64,000 nt of DNA. Origin: Cyanophora paradoxa. Its lineage: Eukaryota; Glaucocystophyceae; Cyanophorales; Cyanophoraceae. This document shows, in pieces, positions 33,001 to 42,736 of this stretch. Position 1 is the first letter of the stretch; each line of letters starts with the position of its first letter. A model generated the notes under the pieces. The model was not told the DNA's origin and did no database searches. It worked only from the letters and a program-made list of their open reading frames with translations. The translations under genes were made by a program, and so were the position numbers. The stretch covers positions 49,444 through 113,443 of the forward strand of contig QPMI01000247.1 in assembly GCA_004431415.1 (NCBI GenBank), in the 5' to 3' direction.

Positions 33001-35702
33001 CGCACCAGGTTGGGGTCGTCGGCGCCGTAGTCGGAGAAGACCATGCGGGCCTCGTACGCCATGCCCTTGTTCATCAGCGTCGCCGAGTACCCCAGCACGG
33101 AGCCCGCCTGGGGGTACACGAGGTTGGGAGGGGGGGAGAAGAGGGGGAGGGGGAGGCGGCGAACAACGTGGGAGCCGTGGCCGTCCGTGTCGTCGCTGCG
33201 GTAGCCCTGGAGGAGGGGTGCGGGTACGCCGTCTGAGCGAGAAGAGACGCTCGCGGGGGCGGCGGCGCGGGCGGACCTTTGCGATGCCGGCGGAGGAGGT
33301 GTCGAAGGGCCTGTACCCCACGAACTTGCGGTGGGCGGAGGCCGGGTTCCTCGGGAGACCGTTCGCCCCCGTCGGCGAGAAGAACTGGCGAACAGAGAGG
33401 GGGGGGGGGGGGGGGGGTGGGGGGGCTGGAGAGGATACGGGGAGCCCGTTTGGGGCGCACGGGCATAGTGTTATCCTTGTCGTAGAAGAGGCCTGTGAGG
33501 GGAGCGGGGGTGAGAGGGTTACGAGAGAGAAAATGGGGGTTACGGGGGAGGGGCGCACAGTTGTCCCAGTCGACGCCCGAGTCGCCGATGCCGACGATCT
33601 GCGGGAGCGCACGGGCGGGGCGGTGGGCGCGGGCTCCTCGTGGCCGCCTCCACCGCCACCGCCCTCCCCCTCGCACCTGGCCCTTGCCGGTGATGCCCTT
33701 GTTCCAGACGACCTCGTTGAAGAGGGAGCCCGACTGCAGGAAGCCGGCCGCCCTGCCGGGGGCCGGCCGTGAGGCGGCGTGGCCGAGCGAGCGAGCCGGC
33801 CCGTCCCCCGCCCCATTGCACGCACTTGCTGTTGAGGAGGGCGCGGCCCGTGCCAGGGGCCCCCTCCTCCTCCTCCCTCGCCCCCGCGGCGGCGGCCTCG
33901 GAGCGCAGCTCGAGCCGCGCCGTCTTCAGCCGCATCACCTTCTTGGCCTGCCGGGCGGGGGGCGGGGGCGGAGGGCGTGAGCCCCTGGATGGCGGGCCGG
34001 GAGGCAGAGGCAGAGGCAGAGGCAGAGGCTGGGGCGGGGGCGCGCCTGGACCCACTGGACCTCGGGCTCCGAGCACATCGGCACCGCCACCAGGTCCACC
34101 AGCTGCCCTCCGAGTCGGGCCGGCGGCAGAGGGGGCAGAGGGGGCGGGGCGGGGGCGCACGCGGGTGGGGACGGTGACGGTGAGGGAGGGCACGCCCTCG
34201 TCCAGGAGCTCCAGCGGCTGCCGGAGGGGGGGGAGGGGAGGGGGGCGGGGGTACGGGCGTCGGGATCGCGGGCGGGGGGCCGGGGCGGGGCCGGGGCTGG
34301 GGGACCTGGGCGATGCCGCGCTTGGCGAGGGCGGCGGCGAGGCGGTCGCGGATGGCGGCGAGCTCGCCCGCCGTCTTCGGGCGCGGCGAGAGCAGGCCCA
34401 CCACCGTCGTGTTCCGGTACCTGGCGAGGGTGGGGGGTGCGGGATCACTTCGGCGGAGGGGGGCGGAGGACGGGAGGGGTACGGGGGCGCACGCGGCCTC
34501 GAGCTCGTCCTTGATGTCGGTGGTCGCGACGAGCTCGTCGAGGTTCTTCAGCTGGTCCGACAGCTTCATCTGCGGCAGCTGCGCGGGGGAGGGGTACGTC
34601 ACCCTCGGTGCGGGGAGGGGGGGGGTAGAGGGGCCGGACCATGCGGCCGACGTATTTGCTGCGGCGGCGGGGGGGCGGAACGAGTCAGGGGGGGGCATCC
34701 AGGGGGGACGCAAGGCAGTGGACGGGGCCTCACATGAACCTGCGTGGCGGGGGCGCGTGAGCGAGGGCGAGGGGCTGCGAGGGACCGGGCGGGGAGCGCA
34801 CGGCAGGACCCGGACTTGCTTCGCCTGCGGGCCGGTAGCGCCGAACACGTACCCGTCGTGCGGCACGTACCTGGTCGGGCGGGGCGGCGCGTTGGGCGGG
34901 TACGCCGAAGCCGACGGCGGGGGGCGGTGCGGACTCGGTGAGGTCGTGGCCGACGATCTTTTGAACGGCCTCGATGTTGGCGTGGGTGATCACCTGCGGG
35001 TGCCGCGTGAGCCGTGCCGCGACGCGAGGCGCTGCGGGGAGGGGCGAGCGAGGAGCCCGAGCGCCAGCCAGCGCGCCTCAGGCCCGGCGAACTGGAGCAC
35101 GAAGGTGCCCGGCGTGAGGAGCGCGTCGGGCGTCGTCCCGATGTCAGCGAGGCGCGCCGCTGAACTCCGAGACGTCGAGTTGACTGCCGAGGGCCGCGGT
35201 CAGCCGTGAGCACGGAGGGCTGGCCGGAGGACGTGCTATCGAGCGATGGGCGTACCATCGATAGCAAAGTTCAAGAAGTCTAGTACGCTGCGTTCGTGCT
35301 GGTCAGCGCCCGGGACAGAACCCTCGGACGCCTAACAGACGACGCCGGTCCGGGCTAGCCGAGGGAGCTGCGGGCTCCGACCGCCAAGATCTAATTATGC
35401 CATCGCATGCTAGCATTGTCGGCCGGCGCGTCTCGCTGACACGTACCGCTGGACGGGCACGTTCGCCGCCTGGGGTCAAGGGGATCAACTTCCCGTCACC
35501 AGAATCGAACACAACACAAACGTACGGAAGTAGCAAGGGCCTCCGCATCGCCCACAACCGAACGGCTTTTGTAGATCGTCAAAGGCTCCTGTTCCCTCGA
35601 AATCTTCTCGACCTCCTCGTCGGTCTTGACCCAATCATCCTGTGCGATCGCCTGCACCAGCAGCGCCGCCAGGAAGACGAGGGCGGCCGCGCGTCGCCGC
35701 AT
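30022..35702 (-). CDS. Secreted/type I membrane subtilisin-like serine protease (S8)
   Basis: Subtilase with the full triad in S8 order: Asp in IVGIGDSGVDWDNC (near 33600-33560), His in DTDGHGSHV (near 33200-33170), oxyanion Asn in LFAAGNDGSYG (near 32690) and Ser in MYGTSMATPIAAGTAA (near 32230-32185). N-terminus (ATG 35702-35700): signal peptide RRRAAALVFLAALLVQAIAQ, then a propeptide-like region with YVPHDGYVFGATGP. After the catalytic domain comes a beta-rich region with FSVTLVWTDPPGTASAANTL, the usual C-terminal module of this S8 group, then further beta segments, a Ser/Thr-rich stalk (TTLPSSGTTGSSSSSKTSG) and a membrane span GTGLVALVTAALALALARR ending RHS. This suggests a cell-surface or vacuolar enzyme with its catalytic part outside or in the lumen. 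About 20 short introns, several with poly-C or CCCCG runs and one with a TTTCC microsatellite. Confidence 0.9.
31978..32018. repeat. GGAAA pentanucleotide microsatellite in subtilase intron
   Basis: About eight perfect copies of GGAAA. It lies between the exons encoding VTKGPKGE and DFKQGFGAP, so it is intronic and a useful variable marker. Confidence 0.9.
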
Positions 35703-35986
35703 CGCCCTTTTCGAGTGCTGTACCCCGGAGGCACTACCCACAATCACCCGCACCGCGCATCGGCGGCGTGTATCTCTGCGCGCGGGACAGGCGCCCTGGA
35801 TTCTTGCAACAAGTCGTGGCCGCGGGCGCAGCTAGTCGTGGTCGGGGTCGTACGCATCGTGCCGGCGCATTGTGGCAGCTCTGAGCTTTCGTTCTCTTAA
35901 GGAGCGTAAGCTCTTAGTCAGTCCGCTCAAAAACGTAAAGCCCCCGCGGATCCACACGCCGCGGCGCACGCCGCGGCCACACAATC
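35703..35986. promoter_or_regulatory. Short divergent promoter, subtilase and bHLH-LOV
   Basis: 284 bases separate the two start codons. A shared bidirectional promoter is likely. No clear TATA box was seen. A CTTAAGGAGCGTAAGCTCTTAG imperfect inverted repeat lies at about 35895-35918. Confidence 0.5.
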
Positions 35987-38900
35987 ATGAGCGCCAGCAG
36001 CTTGGGGCCCGGCGGCCTTCCCGGTGCGCTCCGACCGCTTACTCGAACATTCTAGAACCTTTTTGCTTCTCCTCTCTCTCGCCCCGTCCTTCGCGGTCTC
36101 CTTCGTTTGACTGGTCTTGCAGACGGCATCAGCCCTGCGAGCCTGGCAGATCTGCTACGAGAAACGGACTTGTCGACGCTTGTATCCTTCTATGAGCAAG
36201 TTCAGCCTGGGCCCATGAGCCCGGTTCCGAGCCCGGACGCCGATTTCAGCGAGATCCTCATGCTGGCCGACACGTTCCAGGAGCAGCCCAACTTCGCGCC
36301 AGGCAGCCCGCTCGAGCTCCCCGCATCAGCGACTGCCCCGCATCCCGCAGCGGCGACCCTTCAGCAGCAGCGGGCGCAGCTCCAGCAGTTCCAGGCCCTC
36401 GCCAGCCCGGGCTTCTCGCTGCCGTCCACGCCGCCGCTCCTTTTCGACGACCCGTCGCCGGGACTCATGCAGCAGCAGCAGCCTCAGTCGTCGACTGCTC
36501 AGGCACCGAATGCCGCGTCCATCGCGGCCGCCGCGCAACTGCTGGCTCAGTCGTGCGCCCGCTCGACCCTTCGCGCCTCCAGCCAACTCACCGCCGCGAC
36601 TCCGGCAGGGGCATTCTCCCGAGCGCGTGGGGTGCTCCTGCAGCGCCTCTGATCCCGCAGCAGGCGGCCGCGCCTGCCGCGCCGCAGCAGCGGGAGCCGA
36701 AGCCTTTCTTCACCGACAACCTACCGCCGACGCCCGCGGCCATCCCCGGCAGTCTCCCGTTCGCTCTTCCGCAGCAGAGAACGGGCGCGAGCTCATCCTC
36801 CTCGTCCTCCTCCCCGTCCCCGTCGTCTCCCTCCCTCTCCGGCCCGCCTTCCGCGGCCTCGAGCCCGCAGCTGATGGCGGCCGCCATCGCCGCCGCGGCC
36901 GCCTCCAATGGGCCCAACACCCTCGCCGCCATCCTCGCCAACCCCCAGGCCGCCTCCATCCTCGCCAACTCCCTGCTCGCCGGCGCGCTCGCTTCCTTTC
37001 CCGGCCCCCCGCGTTCTTTTCTGGCGCCTCACACCCCTCGCAGGCAACTCGCCGGCGGTCGCTGCTGCTGCCGCCGCCGCCGCCGGCTTCGGATTGCAGG
37101 GCCCAGCGGCCCCCGCCGCCGTCCAAATGCCGGCCCGGGCCGCCGCGGCCGCCGGCCTCCCCGCTCTTGGCGTCCCGGCCCCGGTCCAGCAGCTCAGCCC
37201 CTTATCCGCCCCTTCCGCCGGCCCGCGGGCCTCGCAGGCCGCTGCTTCCACCCGCGGAGGCTCCACGCCTCGGGGAGGGGACGCCCCTCCCGCCGCCACG
37301 TCGCCTGCCGTCGCGGGGTCCGCCGGGCCCGGCCCCACGACCCGCGCGCGCGCCAGTGGCGCGCCGGCGGCGGCGGTCAGCCCCCTGGCGCAGGCGGTTC
37401 CGGCCCCGGCCGCCGCACCGCCGCCCCCCGAGCGGCGAGCCTCGGCCGCGGCCGCCTCCCGCCGGCGTCCGGCGAAAGAGGAGTCCAGCGAGGAGGACGA
37501 CGATGACGGGTTCTCGGAGCGGCGGGGCGGCGGCGGCGGGCGCGGCTCCTCGCACAACCACGCGCAAGTGGAGCGGAAGCGGCGGGACCTGATCAACGAG
37601 CGCATCTCGCAGCTGAAGAGCCTCGTGCCCGACCTCGTCCACCAGACGCCCAACAAGGCGACCGTCCTCGGGCGCGCCGTGGACCACATGCAGGACCTCA
37701 TCGAGATGAACAAGCAGCTGCAGGTGCGCAGCCCTCGAAGAGGAGGGGGAGGAGGGAGAGGAGGACCCGCCCGCCCGCGTTTTTACCTGAGCTCGCCCCT
37801 GCCGCAGGACGAGAAGGAGAGCCTGGCGGAGGAGCTTGAGCGGCTACGGACGATGTCCCTCGCCTCGGAGGCCGGCTCGCCCGCCGCGCCCACCTCCTCC
37901 TCCTCGGACGCCGCCTCGCCGCCCCAGGCCCAGCAGCCCGGCCCGGGCATCGAGCTCGCCCCGGGCCTCTTCATCCCGGTCCGCCCCCCCGCTTCCACCG
38001 AGCCGCTCGAATGACTGCTCTGACACCCTCGGCGCAGGCGAAGGACGACGCGCTGCTGAGCATGTTCCGGGCGGACGGCGCGGCCGCCCCCGCCGGCGTC
38101 TGGCCCCTCGACAAGGTCACCCTCGCCCAGAACTCCAAGCAGCTCGCGGTGCCCCCCTCCTTCCTTCCTTACCCCTTCCCCCCCGCCACCCTCCCGGCCG
38201 ACGCGCCCCTTTGCGCAGTCGTTCATCGCGCCGGACCTCGCGGTGCCGCACATGTCCCTCAAGCAGTTCATCGCGGCCGCCCTCAAGCTCGCCATGGAGA
38301 ACCTCATCGTCACCGAGTGCGCGGGGCGGGGCCGGGCGGCCGCGTTCTCTCTGCGCGCCGCCTCCTGACGGGCGTGTGGCGGGGGCGCAGCCCGAACCGG
38401 CTGGGGCACCCCATCGTGTACGCCTCGCAGGGCTTCCAGCACATGACGGGGTACAACAAGGAGGAGATCCTGGGCCGCAACTGCCGCTTCCTGCAGGGGC
38501 GCGGCACCGACTCGCAGGCCATCGTGAACATCGGCCAGGCGAGCGAGCGCGCGCGGGGGCGCGCGGGCGAGAGCGCGCGGGCGGGCGGGGGCGCCCATTC
38601 TCTCCGGCTAACGCCGCTGCGCTCAGGCGATCCGGGAGGGGCGGGAGTACCTGACGGAGGTGCTGAACTACCGGAAGGACGGGACGCCCTTCTGGAACCT
38701 CGTCTACATCACCCCCGTCGAGGACCAGGTGGGGGCCCCCCCACCCCGCCCTCCCCGGCTGCCCTTCTCCAGCTCAAGTCCGAACAGACGGGGCGCACGA
38801 CGAACTACATCGGCGTCCAGTTCGACATCACCGCCTCCAAGCCCTCCAACCTCGTCTCCATGGTACCCCCCCCTCTCCGCCCCCTCGCCCCCGCCCCCTT

Positions 38901-39724
38901 CTTCGCTTCTGACGGGCGCGCAGGTCTCCGGAGCGCTGGAGACGAGCCCGCGGGTGGAGATGCTGGGCCCCGCGGGGGCCCCGAAGGCCCTCCCCGAGGA
39001 CGCGACGACGACGAGCCAGCCGGCCAAGAAGCAGCGCGACATGGGCGAGCGGCAGCACATGACGACCGAGAGCGCGCCAAACCAGGCGAGCGCCCGCCCG
39101 CCCGCCCCCGCCTCGCCTTCTGGCCCCCCCCGGCCTGGCGCTCACGCGTACCCCAGGGCCTCAAGAACCTCCTCGCCTCCATCCTCCACCTCTCCATGTC
39201 CAACCTGATCGTCTCCGAGTGCGCCGTACCCCGGGAGACCCGCGGTCGGTACCCCCCTGACGCCCGCCCCCCGGCTCGCAGCCCGCGGCTCCCCGACAAC
39301 CCGATCGTGTACGCGTCGGAGGGCTTCCAGAAGCTGACGGGGTACAGCAAGGAGGAGATCGTGGGGCGCAACTGCCGCTTCCTGCAGGGGCCCGGCACCG
39401 ACGAGAACACGGTGCGGGCCATCCGAGAGGGCCTCAGGCAGAAGGCCCCCTTCCTCGCCGAGATCCTCAACTACCGCAAGGACGGGTACGCCGTTCCGCG
39501 CCGTGCTGACATCCCCCCCCCCTGAATCCCTTGGGTCGCAGGACGCCCTTCTGGAACCTGCTGTTCATCACGCCGGTGCTGGACCCGCAGGGGCAGCCCT
39601 TCAAGCACATCGGCGTGCAGGTGACCGGCCGAGCTTTAGCTCCCGCGCGGCTCTCCTGCGTCATCTTGTTCGTGCCTGACGGGCCTTCCCCTCGCAGCTG
39701 GACGTCACGGACCACCACAGCTAG
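35987..39724 (+). CDS. bHLH transcription factor fused to two LOV photoreceptor domains
   Basis: One gene encodes a DNA-binding bHLH and two flavin-binding LOV domains. Start ATG 35987 (MSASSLGPGGLP), spliced in phase 1 into DGISPASLADLL. The N-terminal third is rich in Gln, Ala, Pro and Ser. The basic region and helix 1 are NHAQVERKRRDLINERI, followed by SQLKSLVPDLV, NKATVLGRAVDHMQDL and a leucine-rich extension (about 37560-37860). An apparent stop after STEPLE is intronic: GTCCGC...TCTGACACC...GCGCAG (37979-38037, 59 nt) joins GLFIP in phase 0 to AKDDALLSMF. LOV1 (38400-38850) has GRNCRFLQGRGTD, NYRKDGTPFWN and YIGVQFDITA. LOV2 (39290-39720) has GRNCRFLQGPGTD, EILNYRKDG, TPFWNLLFITPV and FKHIGVQLDVTD. 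Both keep the flavin-adduct Cys in NCRF. A light-regulated transcription factor is the natural inference, with analogy to bZIP-LOV aureochromes. Confidence 0.9.
36983..37043 (+). other. Probable GC-AG intron in bHLH-LOV gene
   Basis: GCGCGCTCGCTT...CCTCGCAG, 61 nt. It joins NSLLAG in phase 1 to [12 protein letters not shown] alternative (GTTCTT, 31 nt) also keeps frame but is much shorter than its neighbours. The donor resembles the GCGCGCCCGCTC donor at 42892. Confidence 0.55.
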
Positions 39725-41027
39725 CGAGGAGTCTTTTCGCGCCACGTTTTCCTCCGCTGGCGCCCTGCCAGGGCGCCCGCGCCTGTACCATCGGATGAGT
39801 TTGGACGCTTGTGTTTTGTCATTTCAAGAGTGCAGTGTGAACGTCGTATGCCGTCTTTATGTGTAGCTCTCTTTCTTGTTCGCTTCGCTTGCAGCCGCGC
39901 TAGACCACGGGATTTGAAATACTTGTCGTAGTGTACTTGAATACTATGATACTTCTAATATTCGTCGTGCGATTTCGAGACTCTGAGAGCCGTTTACCGA
40001 CTTCCGAGTTCGGGCTCCGGCCCGGCGGCCCGAGCGAATTTCGCGCGCACGGCCCGGGGGGGCGGTGTGTACATGTTACGGAAAAACTTGACTCAGTGAA
40101 ATTCGCTCGGCCCGGTGGGCCGCGGGCTAAGCTTCAGCCAGCCGCTGAGCCCGGCCGCTCGGCGGATCATGATCATGATCATGATCCGATGATCAGCAGA
40201 AGCTAATCATAAGCTGAGCTGCACTGCGCATGCGGCACGCGCATGCGCATGCAGCTGGCAGCTGATCGAATCAAGGCCCGGGATGCCAGGCCGAGAGATG
40301 TTGAACGTATGAGCCTCGGAGCTCCCTCCAGAGCTGAGAGCCCGGCCGCGGGCCGGAGTCAGGAACCTCAGGCCCCGAGGCCCAAGCTTAAGACCCCCCA
40401 AGCCACCAACGGAGCACTCTGCCCGCCTGGGCCCTTAGCTGCTAGGCTAGGTTGGTTGCACGTGCACTCCGCCGGCCTTGCGAACCCACGACGTTCTTAG
40501 ACCAGTAGATGAAAAAAGGTCCTCGGTGATTGCAACGCTACACTATACGATTACATGATAGTAGTACGCTGTACAAGGAAGCCTCCCGGACTTCTAGATG
40601 TAAGGAAATAAGAAAAGTCCTAGCTACGGTCTAATGGTCCTACGTAATATTCACATACGACCAGGCGGTCCAAAATCATGCGTACGCATGGAGTGAAAGG
40701 AGGGCGGAAAGTACGGAAGATACATGGATAGTACGGACGATACATGGGGATGTAAGCTCGATTCGAGCAGTTGCCTGTTTCGTTGCTTTGACACGCGAGG
40801 GATGATTGCCGCCGTCGCCACGGCGCGCTATTCCAGATCGAAGACACCCGCGTTCCCCTCTGCGCATGCGGCGTCGGTTCTGGGGCGGCGGGCGTTGAAG
40901 GGCACACGGCTCGCGCACCAGACTCGGAAGAGTCGTCCGCAGAGCCGCGCGACATCTGACGGTCACGCGGACGCGGGGCCTCCTCCGCCTGTGATGCGAT
41001 GAGCCGTCAGGCGGCGCCGCTTCGCGC
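39725..41027. other. Lower-GC spacer with hairpins
   Basis: About 1.3 kb, 3' flanks of two convergent genes. It holds a stem-loop with 17-nt arms (40026-40042 and 40098-40114) and a 24-bp perfect palindrome of GATCAT units at 40164-40187. ORFs of about 90 codons occur at 40676-41002 on both strands but lack family similarity and splice support. Confidence 0.5.
40026..40114. repeat. Stem-loop downstream of bHLH-LOV
   Basis: CGGCCCGAGCGAATTTC at 40026-40042 pairs with GAAATTCGCTCGGCCCG at 40098-40114, with one mismatch region and a loop of about 55 nt. Possible 3' end structure or mobile-element remnant. Confidence 0.7.
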
Positions 41028-41560
41028 TCATCGGTCTTTTAGAGTCTCCTTGGCCTCTGCGTCCGGAAAACTTTGGAGGTAACGACGCACCATCGCAGTA
41101 GCTTCCATCTCCGCAGTGACGCCTGGGATGGTTGGCAGCTTAATCGCCGGCGACTTGGAGAGAGGAGACTCCCGCATCTGCGGCAAAGTCAGGAAGCTGC
41201 CAGCGACGTCGGATAAAGGCGTTCTACCTTCATGAGGAAGTCCTTCGAGTACTTCAAGACTGTACCGCCCGGCGTGGTCGCGTCTGAAGCAACCGGGTCA
41301 GTGATGAGAATCATATCCCAGCCGAAGCCCTAGGAGGCTGGCATGAGAGCTAGATGGCAGAGAATACTCACAGATGCTTCCACCGACGCTGGTGGAGATC
41401 TGCGGGACGCGTCATCCGGTCAGCGACCCAAGGGAGCGTGCAGAATCCGGCGCGCGCGTGGGTCGTGCGCACCTTGGCGGCAACCCGGTTGTCGTGGCCC
41501 GGCTTGGAAGCACCCTGGAACGGGATTGCGCTGCGGATTCCGAACCGAATCAGAGGACGG
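41028..41560 (-). CDS. Small multi-exon gene, unrecognised
   Basis: I do not recognise this protein. The last two exons are convincing: FGWDMILITDPVASDATTPG, GTVLKYSKDFLMK, then intron GTAGAA...TTCCTGACTTTGCCGCAG with a CTGAC branch motif, then MRESPLSKSPAIKLPTIPGV, TAEMEATAMVRRYLQ, SFPDAEAKETLKDR and TGA at 41028-41030. Upstream, splice-like borders delimit a 28-nt exon (near 41380-41407, GATGACGCGTCCCGCAG acceptor and GTGAGTATT donor) and another with AIPFQGASKPGHDNRVAAK or a different frame (near 41480-41540). The reading frame of these two short exons does not settle unambiguously, and the start codon was not found. Length would be roughly 110-130 residues. No signal peptide or membrane segment is visible in the supported part. 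Confidence 0.5.
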
Positions 41561-42736
41561 CGGTTTGAACCTCACCGCGCAATCTTTAAAGTAACGCACA
41601 CGGAGGCCATGGGCGGGCGGGGAAAGAGCTTGATCAAAAAGATCAAGCAGTAGCTAGGGCAGTCGGGGCTGCTGACTGGCGCAATTCAGGGCGCCTCTTT
41701 GCTCTGGTTTTCTGTGGGTACAGCGGGTTCGTTTCGCCGCAGCGGTATCCAATTAATATTCGAATTCGCATCAAATCAAATCGAATCTCGAGCTCAGCGG
41801 CGCGCCGGCGGCGCGCCGCGGCGGGCCCGCGCCGCGGCCCGCGGCCGCCGGCCGCGGGCGCCGGCGCCGGCGCGCTGCTATAGCGCCAGCGCTCATGCAG
41901 GAGGCCGCCGGGCATGTATGGACACTTCAATCAGCTAGGCTTGCTCGTTATGTATACGTATACCATCATGCCTGAAATGCCGCAGTGCTAGCGCTGTAGC
42001 CGTACGCGTTGCAAATTAACGTTCAACGGTTGGGGCCGGCGCGCACCGCGCGTGCGCGTACGCGTATACGTACATGTGGCGCGCGCGCGCGTAGGAAAAC
42101 GCGCCCTGCGCATGCGCATCGTGGCATATGCCGCGTGCGCGCGTGCAGGTACACGTTAGGTAGCCTAGAAGTGCAAGCGCTGATAGTCACTGAGTACTAT
42201 GATGCGTCGTATACCTGCGCGCGCGCGGCATGCCACGATGCGCAGGGCGCGTTGCCTGCGCGCGCGCGCGCCACATGTACACGTATGCGTACGCGGCACG
42301 CGCGGTGCGCGCCGCAACCGTTGAACGTCAACGGCTGCCGGCGCGGCGCCGGCGCGCGGCGTGCACGTACGCGTGCCGCAGTGCAAACCGCGGCCGACTG
42401 CAGCTGCACGCGCGCAGCTGGCAGCTGCAGATGGACGGTATCACATTGTAGAAATCAGGCTTATGCTCGCGATATATCGATCGGGGCCTCAGGGGCCTCC
42501 GAGTCTCAACGGCTCTAGCGGACGGACTTAAGAGTTCGAAGGGAGAATGAGTGGCAGGGCGCACGGGACCACTGCCGGACTGCCCGCGGCCGAGCCCCGA
42601 GGCTGGAGGTTTCAATCACCGGCCCCGAGCTGGCGCCGGCCCCCGCGCTGGAACCAGCAGGAGCGATGCTACAAGCCCGGGCCCGCGCGCGGGCGCGCGG
42701 CCTGCCAGGCTGGGGAGCCTCGGAGCGTGGCCGCGG
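41561..42736. other. Spacer containing a large hairpin and GC palindromes
   Basis: About 1.2 kb. 41800-41880 is a run of GGCGCGCC-, CCGCGG- and GGCGCCGGCGCC-type overlapping palindromes. 42010-42335 is the large inverted repeat described separately. 42405-42430 has CAGCTGGCAGCTGCAG. No gene was seen. Confidence 0.55.
42016..42335. repeat. Large imperfect inverted repeat (hairpin)
   Basis: The left arm (about 42018-42150) reads CGTTCAACGGTTGGGGCC..., then ACCGCGCGTGCGCGTACG..., ATGTGGCGCGCGCGCG, AACGCGCCCTGCGCATGC and ATCGTGGCATATGCC. The right arm (about 42208-42330) is its reverse complement with small gaps: GGCATGCCACGAT, GCGCAGGGCGCGTTGCC, GCGCGCGCCACATGTAC, GGTGCGCGCCGCAACC, GTTGAACG. 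The central loop is about 55 nt. It has high CpG and TpG content and no coding capacity. It looks like a foldback element or cruciform-forming sequence. Confidence 0.85.

Noticed and set aside
32833-34866. A 677-codon minus-strand open frame over the subtilase
   Set aside because: It reads through introns in mixed frames; the catalytic motifs lie in several other short exons with splice borders.
37979-38037. Treating the stop after STEPLE as the end of a bHLH gene and LOV as a separate gene
   Set aside because: The stop lies between a usable donor (GTCCGC) and a CTGAC-AG acceptor, splicing is in phase, and there is no promoter-like gap between the bHLH and LOV parts.
40724-41002. 92-codon plus-strand ORF and overlapping minus-strand ORF
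   Set aside because: No start context, splice extension or family resemblance; they lie in the 3' flank of two convergent genes.
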